Below are positions 16,007-24,916 of a stretch of 64,000 nt of DNA, piece by piece; the first letter of the stretch is position 1, and each line of letters begins with the position of its first letter. The position numbers were made by a program, and so were the translations under genes. The DNA comes from Kribbella amoyensis (lineage in GTDB: Bacteria > Actinomycetota > Actinomycetes > Propionibacteriales > Kribbellaceae): NCBI RefSeq assembly GCF_007828865.1, contig NZ_VIVK01000002.1, forward strand, positions 682,001 through 746,000. The letters run 5' to 3'. Below the pieces are notes generated by a model. It was given only the letters and a program-made list of their open reading frames with translations. It did not search any database and was not told the DNA's origin.

Positions 16007-17010
16007 AGCGCACCCGGATTCGCCAGCAGGGACGGGAGCCGGCGAGCGTTCAACGGTGAGACCACACCGGCCAGGTCCTCGGGCCGGTACCAGCCGAGGC
16101 CGAGGATCTCGAACCCGTCGGGCTGCAACTCCTCGAGCAGGGCCGGAGCGTGGACACCGCCGTCGTAGAGGATCTCGATCGCGTCGCCCCAGCCCTCCCA
16201 GCGCGGCAGCCAGTCGATCGCCAGGATGCCCTGGATCGGCAGCGCGACGCCGAGCTCCTCCTCCATCTCCCGGGTCGCACCGGTCGCCGGATCCTCGTCC
16301 GGTTCGACCACGCCACCGGGGAGTTCGAGGTCCTTCTTATAGCTGACTTGGCAGAGCAGCACCCGGCCGCCGGTGTCGCGGACGACGACGTGCGCGATCA
16401 CCCGCTTCTTCGGCAGCACCGAGTCCATCAACGCGGTCCAGCCGGACAACGTGTCCGCGCGTGGATCGTCACGACGCAGCCCGTACACCGCGACGTCACG
16501 CCGCTCGCCGTGCCGGAAGGCGCCGCCGCGGAGCAGCCCTTCCCGGCGGAACCCGGACCGGATCGCGATCCGGGCGGACGCGCGGTTCTCCGGATCCACC
16601 TCGACCTGCAGCCGGTCCAGCCCGAGCTCACCGAACGCGTAGACCACCAGCAGCCGGACCGCGCGCTGGGCCACCCGCTGTCCGCGGTACGGCTTGTACG
16701 TCGTCCAGGTGACGCCGCCGACGCCGGGCGACAGCCGCCGGATCTGGACCGAGCCGACGGGACCGGTCGCCCCGGCCAGCTCGACGACGAAGTTCACTAC
16801 CGAGCGGTCGTCCGCGTATCCCTGCCGCCAGCGCTCGACCGCCGCGGCCAGCCGGGACCGCGGCGCGTTCGCGGGGAGCCCGAACCACCGGACCATCTCG
16901 TCGTCGGCCAGCTCGTGGGCGACGTCGACGTCCTCGTCCCGCCACGGGCGGAGCGTCAGCTCACCATCGGTCAGTGTCGGTTGCGGCGGCACACCAGTCA
17001 CGGCTGGCAC
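15976..17010 (-). CDS. GNAT acetyltransferase-Nudix hydrolase fusion
   Basis: Two-domain enzyme of 344 residues. The N-terminal half (~residues 10-190) is a GNAT N-acyltransferase of the RimJ/RimL type (LTLRPWRDEDVD, YRGQRVAQRAVRLLVVYAF for acetyl-CoA binding, LQVEVDPENRASARIAIRSG). The C-terminal half (~205-335) is a Nudix hydrolase with a perfect Nudix box: GVVEPDE, seven residues, REMEEELGV. The combination would pair acyl transfer with diphosphate hydrolysis; the substrate is unknown. GTG 17010 gives the longest plausible start, with GTG at 17001 and 16992 as alternatives and no strong ribosome-binding site. The C-terminus overlaps the opposing membrane protein by 31 bases. Confidence 0.85.
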   Translation of the reverse strand: MPAVTGVPPQPTLTDGELTLRPWRDEDVDVAHELADDEMVRWFGLPANAPRSRLAAAVERWRQGYADDRSVVNFVVELAGATGPVGSVQIRRLSPGVGGVTWTTYKPYRGQRVAQRAVRLLVVYAFGELGLDRLQVEVDPENRASARIAIRSGFRREGLLRGGAFRHGERRDVAVYGLRRDDPRADTLSGWTALMDSVLPKKRVIAHVVVRDTGGRVLLCQVSYKKDLELPGGVVEPDEDPATGATREMEEELGVALPIQGILAIDWLPRWEGWGDAIEILYDGGVHAPALLEELQPDGFEILGLGWYRPEDLAGVVSPLNARRLPSLLANPGALHNLRDGSPF

Positions 17011-17104
17011 GGTACCGCACGACCGAAGCGGACCCGTTTGGCAGACTGTCCGCAACCTTCTGGGGGAAGGCGGCATCTGGCGTGGGGAGAGGGAAGGAGC
17101 ATTG

Positions 17105-18424
17105 ATGCTGAAGAGGTCGATCGCAGTGGCCGGCGTCGCCGCGCTGCTGGGGGGAGTGGGCTCGCAGACCGCTGTGGCGGACTCGCGCAGCGTCACCGCG
17201 ATCAGCGCGGTCCAGGTCAGCTGGGCCGATCCGGAACACACCAATCTCAAGATCACCTGGACCGAGGACAGCCCGGCCGCGAACACGGTCGCCCTGGTCA
17301 CCGACAGCGGGCCGCCGACCGAGCTCGGCACCGTCCCGGCCGACGCGGGCAACTCGTTCATCATCGACTCGGCCAGCCTGGGCAACACCGCGAACCGCGC
17401 GTCCAAGAGCTGGATCGTGGTCGGCGACAGCGCGACGCCGGCGGTCCAGGCGCGCTCGGTGGACTTCGACCGGTACCTGTACCAGCCGGCGTCCGTGACC
17501 GCGTCGTTCACCGCCGACAACCAGGTCCGCTGGACGGTCCCGCCGGACACCAGCGTCGACGGCACCCCGAACGACCCGCTCGACCTGCCGGCCGGGCAGG
17601 ACCGGTACCTGCCGATCCGGCGGACGGACCCGGATCCGGCCGCGGCGTCGGTCGACTGCGAGACCGAGGATCTCCCGGTCGCGGCCGGACCGACCGGGCT
17701 CGCCACCTCGAACGGGAAGCCGTCCGTGCTGTCCGTGAACCCGGACAACGAATGGGGTGCGCGGCTCGGCCCGTCCGTCGACGTCACCGTGACCACGGGG
17801 ATCACGATCAGCGCGCCGGCCAGTACGCAGTACGGGTCGAACACCACGATCACCGGCCAGGTCACCGGCCGGGGTCTCCCGATCGGTGGCAGCCCGCCGG
17901 CCTGTGACGAGGTCACCTCGCCCGTGCAGAACCAGCCCGTCGTCCTGCAGCAGCGGACGTCGAGTACGGCGGCATGGACCGTGGTGGGCACCACCAAGAC
18001 GGATGCCACCGGCAAGTACACGGCCGTCGTGAAGAACCCGGGCTACCGCGAGTACCGCGTCCTCCGCTCCAACACGGCCGGCGTCGGCTTCGCGGCGTAC
18101 GGGGGAGCGCCGTCGGACAGCACGGCGGTCCGCTCGACGACGGTGGTGGTGTCGGCGAAGTTCATCACGCCGACCATCACGTCCGGCACCCAGCCGCAGG
18201 CGTACCTGTGGGTCGACCCGGCCGGTACGCAGCAGGCCGCGCTGCAGTTCAAGAACGCCGGCGGCGCCTGGCAGGGCCTGTCGTACAAGACCCTGTACGC
18301 CGGGCGCGGGTTGCTGCCGTTCACCTGGAACACCCGCGGCACCTTCCAGTTCCGTTGGTGGGTCCCGGCCTACGGTGGCGCCGACGCCACCTACAGCCCG
18401 GTCTTCACGCTGACCGTGAAGTAG
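17105..18424 (+). CDS. Secreted multi-domain protein, tandem array member 1
   Basis: Exported protein of 439 residues, first of four tandem paralogues; function unknown. A Sec signal peptide ends near residue 26 (VADSRS). Three parts are visible: a fibronectin-III-like N-terminal domain (AVQVSWAD, LKITWTEDSPAAN, VDFDRYL), a middle domain from about residue 130 with RWTVPP, NDPLD and a single Cys (VDCETED), then an Ig-like domain with a second Cys (PPACDEV) and GTTKTDATGKYTAVVKNPGY REYR. The C-terminal ~90 residues are the most conserved (AYLWVDPAGTQQAALQFKN, TFQFRWWVPA). GGAAGGAG precedes ATG 17105. The conserved Cys pair suggests a disulfide, consistent with extracellular life. Confidence 0.85.
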   Translation: MLKRSIAVAGVAALLGGVGSQTAVADSRSVTAISAVQVSWADPEHTNLKITWTEDSPAANTVALVTDSGPPTELGTVPADAGNSFIIDSASLGNTANRASKSWIVVGDSATPAVQARSVDFDRYLYQPASVTASFTADNQVRWTVPPDTSVDGTPNDPLDLPAGQDRYLPIRRTDPDPAAASVDCETEDLPVAAGPTGLATSNGKPSVLSVNPDNEWGARLGPSVDVTVTTGITISAPASTQYGSNTTITGQVTGRGLPIGGSPPACDEVTSPVQNQPVVLQQRTSSTAAWTVVGTTKTDATGKYTAVVKNPGYREYRVLRSNTAGVGFAAYGGAPSDSTAVRSTTVVVSAKFITPTITSGTQPQAYLWVDPAGTQQAALQFKNAGGAWQGLSYKTLYAGRGLLPFTWNTRGTFQFRWWVPAYGGADATYSPVFTLTVK

Positions 18425-18458
18425 CAGGCCGCAACTTTCGGTCGATCCTCCGCATCGG

Positions 18459-18476
18459 GGTGAGTAAGGACTCACC
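18459..18476. repeat. Inverted repeat upstream of array member 2
   Basis: GGTGAGT (18459-18465), AAGG, ACTCACC (18470-18476): perfect seven-base dyad, 15 bases before the start of array member 2. It could be an operator or a small hairpin in the leader. No copy was found before members 1, 3 or 4. Confidence 0.45.
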
Positions 18477-18491
18477 GTTGGGGGATCACCG

Positions 18492-19775
18492 ATGCAGAAG
18501 ACCGCGTTGCTGGCAGGACTCGTCGTACTGCTCGCCGCACCCGCCCTCCCGGCCGGTGCGGCGAGTCCGGGGATCTCGGGGGTACGGATCGCGTGGGCGG
18601 ATGCGTCGCACGCGAAGATCCGGGTCAGCTGGACCGAGACGACCCCGGTCGCGAACCGGCTCTGGCTCGAGGTGGAAGGCGGCGAGCCCCGGCTGGATCT
18701 CGGCTCCACCGCGGCCACGGGCGCCGACGAGGTGCTGATCAACACCAGCTACCTCGGCTACAGCACCCAGCAGGAGAACGCGCGGATCGTCGTCACGGAC
18801 CCGGCCGGTGGTGAGGCGCAGTCGGTCCCGTTCGACCGGTATCTCCGAGTGGTCACCTGGCCGACCATCACCTTCGCGGCGGACCGATCGGCGCGCTGGA
18901 CGTTGCCACCCGCACCGGTGGACCCCAACCCCGGTGACCCACTCGATCTGGCCGCGTCGACCACATACACCCCTCGACTGCTGCAGAGTGTTGAGTCGGG
19001 CAAGTGCGAGGTCAGGAAGCTCCCGAGTATCCGGGACGAGACGGGCACGATCCCCGACGACGGACGGTCCGCCCTGTTCGCCGTCGACGCGGCCAACGAG
19101 TGGAATCCGCGTGGTGTCGGCTATCTCGACTTCCGGATCGACCACAGCACCGTGACGGTGAGCGGCGCGACCGCCACGGCGTACGGGTCCCAGCTCCGGC
19201 TGACCGGTGCGGTGCGGACCGTGACCCTCAACGACACGATCACCTGCACCGCGGAGAGCCAGTCGGTCTACCAGGAGAAGCTCGTCCTGCAGGCCCGTGA
19301 CTCCAGCACCTCCGCTTGGTACGTGGTCGGCACCGTCCAGACGGACCCGGTCGGCCGCTACACCGTCGACCTGCGCAACCCGGGCACCCGCGAGTACCGG
19401 GTCGCCCGCGCCGACGCGCTGATCTTCCACGGGGTCCGGTACGGCGCTTCCGCCCAGCAGACCGTGCGGGCGACGACGCGGGTCGTGGCGGCGAAGTTCA
19501 TCCAGCCGGCGGTTGCCTACGGCACCAAACCGCGGGCGTACCTGTGGGTGGACCCGCCTGGTTCGCAACGGGCCGCGTTGCAGTTCAAGAACGCGAACGG
19601 GGTCTGGCAGGGCGTCTCGTACAAGACGTTGGCCTCCGGGCGCGGGCTGCTGAGCTTCCCGTGGAACCGTCGAGGTGTCACGCAGTTCCGCTGGTGGGTG
19701 CCGGGGAGCACCACCAGCACCAGGCTCCCGGTCGAGCCTGTCTACAGTCCGACGTTCTCCCTGACCGTCCGCTAG
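18492..19775 (+). CDS. Secreted multi-domain protein, tandem array member 2
   Basis: Paralogue of the preceding protein, 427 residues. The signal peptide ends near residue 24 (PAGAASPG). The same landmarks occur in order: GVRIAWAD, IRVSWTETTPVAN, VPFDRYLR, RWTLPP, GDPLD, Cys in GKCEVRK, NEW, Cys in ITCTAES, KLVLQARDSSTSAWYVVGT, PGTREYRVA, and the C-terminal AYLWVDPPGSQRAALQFKN and TQFRWWVPGS. GGGGGAT precedes ATG 18492. The gene is 67 bases after member 1 and nine bases before member 3, so at least members 2 and 3 share a transcript. Function unknown. Confidence 0.85.
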   Translation: MQKTALLAGLVVLLAAPALPAGAASPGISGVRIAWADASHAKIRVSWTETTPVANRLWLEVEGGEPRLDLGSTAATGADEVLINTSYLGYSTQQENARIVVTDPAGGEAQSVPFDRYLRVVTWPTITFAADRSARWTLPPAPVDPNPGDPLDLAASTTYTPRLLQSVESGKCEVRKLPSIRDETGTIPDDGRSALFAVDAANEWNPRGVGYLDFRIDHSTVTVSGATATAYGSQLRLTGAVRTVTLNDTITCTAESQSVYQEKLVLQARDSSTSAWYVVGTVQTDPVGRYTVDLRNPGTREYRVARADALIFHGVRYGASAQQTVRATTRVVAAKFIQPAVAYGTKPRAYLWVDPPGSQRAALQFKNANGVWQGVSYKTLASGRGLLSFPWNRRGVTQFRWWVPGSTTSTRLPVEPVYSPTFSLTVR

Positions 19776-19784
19776 GAGGAAACC

Positions 19785-21095
19785 ATGCTGACGCATTCCG
19801 TAGTGGCGCTGGCCTTGCTGGGCGGCGGAGTCACCGCACCACCTTCCCCCAAGGTCGACATCCTCGCCGCCAGTGTCCAGGTGGCGTGGGTGGACAGCAC
19901 GTACCAGAAGGTCCGGATCACCTGGACCGAGACCGCGCCGGCGCCGAACACGATCGTGCTCGAACGCCCCGGTACCGACGACCGGCGACTGGGGACCCTG
20001 CCGGCCGACCAGCCGAACGAGCTGCTCGTTGCCAGCTCGTCCCTGCAACCGAACGGGAATCCGGCCGACGTCGCCCGGATCGTGGTCTCCGAACCGAGCG
20101 GCGACGAGGCCCGGTCGGCCGACTTCGACCGATATCTCCGCGACCTCCCGGATCCGGTCCTCACCTTCACCACGGACGGCGGGGTGCGCTGGACGATCCC
20201 ACCGGAGCCTGGCCCGGACACCACGCCGGACGATCCGCTCGACGTCGACCAGCCGACCCGGTACCGGGTCCAGCTCCTCCTCGACGAGCTGCCGCACACA
20301 GTGATGGACTGTGGCGCGGTGGACCTCCCCGCGACCACGGCCCTGACCGGTGTCGTGGCGAATCGGAGCAAGCCGTACTCCCTGATGATGTACAGCGTCA
20401 ACGAGTGGAGTCCGGCGGGCCGGCTCGGGTCGATCTCCTCCACGGGCACGTCGTCCGTCACGATGACCGCGCCGGCCGCGACCGGGTTCGGCGCTCCGAT
20501 CACCCTGACCGGGACCACGGGCACGTGCTTCATCTATCAGTCGGGCATGCCGCCGGCCTGTCGCGAGGTCAACGGCGCGACCTACGCCGGCCGGACCGTG
20601 ATCCTGCACGCGCGCGACACCACGACCGGCCCTTGGTACGTCGTCGGTACGACCAAGACGGACAGCACCGGCAAGTACACCTTCACGGTCCGCAACCCCG
20701 GCGCCCGCGAGTACCGCGCCGTGATCGCCGCCTCCGCGGAGTACAACTCGGCGACGTACGGCGCCGCCTCACCGGTCCACTCGGTGAAGGCCTCGACGCG
20801 GGTCGTCTCGGCCAAGTTCATCCAGCCGGTGGTTGCCTATGGCACCAAACCGCAGGCGTACCTGTGGGTGGATCCCGCCGGGACCCAGCAGGCGGCGCTC
20901 CAGTTCAAGAACGCGAGCGGTGCCTGGCAGGGCATCTCCTCCAAGACCCTGTACGCCGGCCGCGGCCTGCTGTCCTTCCCGTGGAACCGCCGGGGCACGA
21001 CCCAGTTCCGCTGGTGGGTGCCGGGCAGCACGACCGGGACCGGGCTGAAGGCCGACCCGGTGTACTCGGGAGTCTTCAGCCTGAAAGTCACCTGA
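19785..21095 (+). CDS. Secreted multi-domain protein, tandem array member 3
   Basis: Third paralogue, 436 residues. The N-terminus is hydrophobic but short and weakly positive (MLTHSVVALALLGGGVTAPP), so it may be a less efficient signal peptide or the start may be mis-set, although AGGAGGAAACC directly precedes the ATG. Landmarks: VQVAWVD, VRITWTETAPAPN, ADFDRYLR, RWTIPP, DDPLDVD, Cys in VMDCGAV, NEW, two further Cys (GTCFIYQ, PPACREV), ILHARDTTTGPWYVVGT, PGAREYRAV, and a C-terminal domain nearly identical to that of members 1 and 2. The extra Cys is unique to this copy. Function unknown. Confidence 0.85.
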   Translation: MLTHSVVALALLGGGVTAPPSPKVDILAASVQVAWVDSTYQKVRITWTETAPAPNTIVLERPGTDDRRLGTLPADQPNELLVASSSLQPNGNPADVARIVVSEPSGDEARSADFDRYLRDLPDPVLTFTTDGGVRWTIPPEPGPDTTPDDPLDVDQPTRYRVQLLLDELPHTVMDCGAVDLPATTALTGVVANRSKPYSLMMYSVNEWSPAGRLGSISSTGTSSVTMTAPAATGFGAPITLTGTTGTCFIYQSGMPPACREVNGATYAGRTVILHARDTTTGPWYVVGTTKTDSTGKYTFTVRNPGAREYRAVIAASAEYNSATYGAASPVHSVKASTRVVSAKFIQPVVAYGTKPQAYLWVDPAGTQQAALQFKNASGAWQGISSKTLYAGRGLLSFPWNRRGTTQFRWWVPGSTTGTGLKADPVYSGVFSLKVT

Positions 21096-21179
21096 TTCGT
21101 TATCAACCTTTGCTCACCCTCACGGCGTCTGAGTCAGTGCCTCCACTTGGGGGCATTCATCGGACCTGGGGGAAACAGC

Positions 21180-22487
21180 ATGGTGAAGAAGTCATTGGCG
21201 GCGATGGCCGTGGTGGGTGCGCTCGCGGTGCCGACGGTCGCCCAAGCGGCCCAGGCGGCCCCAGCAGCACCGTCGTCGGCGGCCGTCGCGGACGTGCGGC
21301 TCGCCTGGGCGGGGGCCGGAAAGGTGCGGATCAGCTGGACCGAGCCGGCCGGTCGCGAGAACTCGATCTTCCTGAAGACGGCCGGGCAGACCGAGCGGAT
21401 CGGCGTCACCTCGGCGACTGCGCCGAACGAGTTGATCGTGCCGATCTCGGCCCTGAAGCCGTCGCACGACCCAGCCTCGACAGCGCGGATCTACGTCGAG
21501 GATCCGAGTACGGCGGGCGCCTCGTCGGCGGCCTTCGACCGGTACGTTCGCGGCGAGACCGCGCTGGCGCCGATGATGACGGCCGGCGCGTTGCAGTGGC
21601 AGTTCGCGCCCGACACCGCGACCGACACGACGCCGAACGACCCGTTGGACGTCAGCGATCCCGGCCGGATCCAGCCTCGGCTCCTCCGGTCCGACGCGGG
21701 CCGCTGCGAGTCGGTCTCGCTCCCGGCCACGACCGGCCTGAGCGGCACCGTGCCGCGACAGCCCGGGGCGTACACCGCCGATCTCGTCCTCGCGAACGAA
21801 TGGGGCGAGAGCAAGCTGGCGAGTGTGCGGGTCCGGACGTCCTCGACGACGTTCAGTACGCCGGCGGCCGGGGTCTACGGGGGCCGGCTGACGATGAGCG
21901 GCGCGATCTCGCTGCAGGAGCTCGCGCACACCGGCCCGGGGGAGTGCACGCTCCCGCCGGGGATGAACGGTCTGGGTGGACGCGAGATGGTGCTGCACGG
22001 CCGGAACAGCGCGACCAGCCCGTGGTACGTGATCGGCGTCGCCAAGACCGATGCCCAGGGCAAGTACACGTTCGTGATCGCCAACACCGGGGCGCGGGAG
22101 TACCGGGCGGTGCTCAAGGAAAGTGCCGGCGCCGGGCTGGCGAACTACCAGAGCATCAGCACCCCGAAGGTGACCCGGGCGATCCCGCAGGTGATCGAGG
22201 CGCGCTTCGTCGAGCCGGAGATCGCGCTCGGCCAGCAGCCGAACGCGACGGTGGTGGTGGCGCCGTACGGATCGCATCAGGTCGCGCTGCAGTTCAAGAA
22301 CGCGAGTGGTCAGTGGCAGGGGCTGATGTACCGCACGCTGGTGGGGGGTGGTGCGGAGAGCGGGCCGTTCGCCTTCAACCGGGTGGGCACGCACCAGTTC
22401 CGCTGGTGGGTGGCCGCGTCGACCGGGAGCACCGGGCTGCCGGTCGACGCGGGGTACACCTATCCGTTCACGCTGACCGTGCGTTAG
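21180..22487 (+). CDS. Secreted multi-domain protein, tandem array member 4
   Basis: Fourth and most diverged paralogue, 435 residues. ATG 21180 is preferred over ATG 21147 because TGGGGGA lies just upstream and because it opens a clean Sec signal peptide (MVKKSLAAMAVVGALAVPTV) cut near Ala-rich residues 23-32. Landmarks: VRLAWAG, VRISWTEPAGREN, AAFDRYVR, NDPLDVSD, Cys in GRCESVS, NEW, Cys in GECTLPP, VLHGRNSATSPWYVIGVAKT, GAREYRAV, VALQFKN and HQFRWWVA. The C-terminal VDP motif is replaced by VAPYG. Its stop overlaps the glgB stop by four bases (TTAG). Function unknown. Confidence 0.85.
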   Translation: MVKKSLAAMAVVGALAVPTVAQAAQAAPAAPSSAAVADVRLAWAGAGKVRISWTEPAGRENSIFLKTAGQTERIGVTSATAPNELIVPISALKPSHDPASTARIYVEDPSTAGASSAAFDRYVRGETALAPMMTAGALQWQFAPDTATDTTPNDPLDVSDPGRIQPRLLRSDAGRCESVSLPATTGLSGTVPRQPGAYTADLVLANEWGESKLASVRVRTSSTTFSTPAAGVYGGRLTMSGAISLQELAHTGPGECTLPPGMNGLGGREMVLHGRNSATSPWYVIGVAKTDAQGKYTFVIANTGAREYRAVLKESAGAGLANYQSISTPKVTRAIPQVIEARFVEPEIALGQQPNATVVVAPYGSHQVALQFKNASGQWQGLMYRTLVGGGAESGPFAFNRVGTHQFRWWVAASTGSTGLPVDAGYTYPFTLTVR

Positions 22488-24763
22488 TCGGCCTGCTGGA
22501 TGCCGGTGTGATGGCGTAGCCAGACAGCGCCGAGCGGGGGAACCGACAGCTCGGCGCTGCTGGCCATGCCGTGCCAGCCGGTGCCGTTGGCCTCCACGCC
22601 GCCGTAGTTGCCGACGCCGGAGCCGCCGAACTCGTGGGCGTCCGTGTTCAGCACCTCCTGCCAGTACCCCTCGAAGGGCAGGCCGAGGCGGTACCCGTGG
22701 TGGGGGACGGCGGAGAAGTTGACCACGCAGGCGAGCGTCGGGTCGCCCTCGTCGCCGAACCGGACGAAGCTGAAGACGTTGTTGGAGGCATCGTTCGCGT
22801 CGATCCAGGAGAACCGGTCGGCCGCGGTGTCGGTGCCCCACAGCGAGCGGGTCTCCCGGTACAGCGTGTTCAGGTCCTTGACCAGCTTGTGCAGGCCCTG
22901 GTGGTCGGCGTGGTCCAGCAGCCACCAGTCGAGCTCGCCCTTCTCGGACCACTCCGACTCCTGGCCGAACTCGCCGCCCATGAACAGCAGCTGCTTGCCC
23001 GGGTGCGCCCACATCATCGCCAGGTACGCGCGCAGGTTCGCCAGTTGCTGCCAGCGGTCGCCCGGCATCTTGCGCAGCAACGACCCCTTGCCGTGCACCA
23101 CCTCGTCGTGCGACAGCGGCAGCACGTAGTTCTCGGAGTACGCGTACATCATCGAGAACGTCAGCTCGTGATGGTGGTACTGGCGATGCACCGGCTCGTG
23201 CTCCAGGTAGCGCAGCGAGTCGTTCATCCAGCCCATGTTCCACTTGAAGCCGAAGCCGAGTCCGCCCAGATGCGTCGCCCGGGTGACGCCGGGCCACGAG
23301 GTCGACTCCTCGGCGACGGTGATGACGCCCGGCACCCGCTTGTACAGGGTGGCGTTCATCTCCTGCAGGAACGAGACGGCCTCCAGGTTCTCCCGGCCGC
23401 CGTACTGGTTCGGCACCCACTGGCCCTCTTGGCGCGAGTAGTCCAGGTAGAGCATCGAAGCGACCGCGTCGACGCGCAGCCCGTCGATGTGGAACTCCTC
23501 GGCCCAGTACAGCGCGTTCGCCACCAGGAAGTTGCGGACCTGCGGCCGACCGAAGTCGAACACCAGCGTGCCCCAGTCGGGCTGTTCACCGCGACGCGGG
23601 TCCGGGTGCTCGTACAGCGGCGTGCCGTCGAACCGGGCCAGCGCCCAGGCGTCCTTGGGGAAGTGCGCCGGCACCCAGTCGACGATGACGCCGATCCCGG
23701 CCGCGTGCAGCGAGTCCACCAGGAACCGGAAGTCGTCCGGGTCGCCGAACCGCGAGGTCGGTGCGAAGTACGAGGTGACCTGGTAGCCCCAGGAGCCGCC
23801 GAACGGGTGCTCCATCACCGGCATCAGCTCGACGTGGGTGAAGCCCATCTCGTTGACATAGGCAACGAGCTCCTCGGCCAGCTCCCGGTACGAGCGGCCC
23901 TTGCGCCAGGACCCGAGGTGCACCTCGTAGACGCTCATCGGTTCCTTGTACGCCTGCCAGGACGCGCGCCGCTCGATCCAGTCCGCGTCCTGCCACTCGT
24001 ACCGCGACTCGTGCACGACCGACGCGTTCGCGGGCGGCGTCTCGGCCAGGTTCGCCATCGGGTCCGCCTTCTGCCGCCAGACGCCGTCCCGGCCGCAGAT
24101 GTCGAACTTGTACCGGGTGCCCGGGCCGACGCCGGGAACGAACAGCTCCCAGACCCCGCTGCCGCCGAGCGACCGCATCGGATGCGCGCGGCCGTCCCAG
24201 AAGTTGAAGTCGGCGGTGAGCCGGATGCCCTGCGCGTTCGGGGCCCAGACCGCGAACGACGTGCCGGTCACGGTGCCGGCCGGACCGTCGTACCGGCGGA
24301 CGTGCGCGCCGAGCACGGTCCACAGTTCCTCGTGCCGGCCCTCGCCGATCAGGTGCAGGTCCATCTCGCCGAGCGACGGCAGGTAGCGGTACGGGTCGTC
24401 CACCTCGACCGCGGGCCCGTCGGTGTAGGTCACCTCGAGCCGGTAGTCGGGCACCTTGTCGACCGCCAGGACGCCGACCCAGACACCTTCGTACTCGTGC
24501 TCCAGCTCGACGCGCTCACCGTCGTACACCGCGACCACGCTGCGGGCGAACGGGCGCAGTACGCGCAACGTCACGCCACCGTCGCCGACGTGCGGACCGA
24601 GCACCTGGTGCGGATCGTGGTAGACGCCCGCGACCAGCCGTTCGAGCACCCCGCGCTCCACCGGCACCACCCGCGGCCCCTCGTCCTTCGCCCGTACCGC
24701 CGGCTCGCTCATCTCCGCCGACAAAGGCGTTCGCGCCTCGGCGTCGTGCTCCCTCGATCCCAT
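22484..24763 (-). CDS. glgB: 1,4-alpha-glucan branching enzyme
   Basis: Glycogen branching enzyme, 759 residues from ATG 24763 (GGCAGGA just upstream; ATG 24712 is possible). It cuts an alpha-1,4 glucan and re-attaches the piece by an alpha-1,6 bond. N-terminal region: a glgB-specific N1 module (~residues 35-120) and a CBM48 module (~130-230, GTSFAVWAPNAQGIRL TADFN, MRSLGGSGVWELFVPG). The GH13 barrel follows with YEVHLGSWRKG, GVIVDWVPAHFPKD, the nucleophile Asp in IDGLRVDAVASMLYLD, the acid Glu in VITVAEESTSWPG and the transition-state Asp in LPLSHDEVVHGKGS. It belongs to the GlgE pathway with mak, treS and glgE, but is separated from mak by an opposing PH-like gene. Confidence 0.97.
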   Translation of the reverse strand: MGSREHDAEARTPLSAEMSEPAVRAKDEGPRVVPVERGVLERLVAGVYHDPHQVLGPHVGDGGVTLRVLRPFARSVVAVYDGERVELEHEYEGVWVGVLAVDKVPDYRLEVTYTDGPAVEVDDPYRYLPSLGEMDLHLIGEGRHEELWTVLGAHVRRYDGPAGTVTGTSFAVWAPNAQGIRLTADFNFWDGRAHPMRSLGGSGVWELFVPGVGPGTRYKFDICGRDGVWRQKADPMANLAETPPANASVVHESRYEWQDADWIERRASWQAYKEPMSVYEVHLGSWRKGRSYRELAEELVAYVNEMGFTHVELMPVMEHPFGGSWGYQVTSYFAPTSRFGDPDDFRFLVDSLHAAGIGVIVDWVPAHFPKDAWALARFDGTPLYEHPDPRRGEQPDWGTLVFDFGRPQVRNFLVANALYWAEEFHIDGLRVDAVASMLYLDYSRQEGQWVPNQYGGRENLEAVSFLQEMNATLYKRVPGVITVAEESTSWPGVTRATHLGGLGFGFKWNMGWMNDSLRYLEHEPVHRQYHHHELTFSMMYAYSENYVLPLSHDEVVHGKGSLLRKMPGDRWQQLANLRAYLAMMWAHPGKQLLFMGGEFGQESEWSEKGELDWWLLDHADHQGLHKLVKDLNTLYRETRSLWGTDTAADRFSWIDANDASNNVFSFVRFGDEGDPTLACVVNFSAVPHHGYRLGLPFEGYWQEVLNTDAHEFGGSGVGNYGGVEANGTGWHGMASSAELSVPPLGAVWLRHHTGIQQAD

Positions 24764-24916
24764 GAACACATCCTGCCCGATCGATAGCTCGATGTTCCTG
24801 CTCCGGTACCCGAGTCGCCGATCACCACACAGAACCGGGCGCCGGGTCCGCTCTGTCGTCACCTCGCCACCGTTGGTACCGTGCCGCGCAAACGACGCCC
24901 GGCCCGAGGGAGCTCA

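Larger units (their letters stand above)
17105..22487 (+). other. Tandem array of four paralogous secreted-protein genes
   Basis: Genes starting at 17105, 18492, 19785 and 21180 encode proteins of 427-439 residues with the same domain order, signal peptide, two conserved cysteines and near-identical C-terminal domain. Gaps are 67, 9 and 84 bases. Members 2 and 3 are closest in the C-terminal region (AKFIQPxVAYGTKPxAYLWVDP); member 4 is the most divergent. The array results from repeated duplication and all four copies are intact. Confidence 0.85.

Noticed and set aside
19316..22519. A 1067-codon plus-strand frame across the secreted array
   Set aside because: Out-of-frame shadow, rich in Arg/Gly/Pro without motifs, crossing the real stops of three array genes.
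22571..24787. A 738-codon plus-strand frame opposite glgB
   Set aside because: Shadow of glgB; no ribosome-binding site and no recognisable domain.
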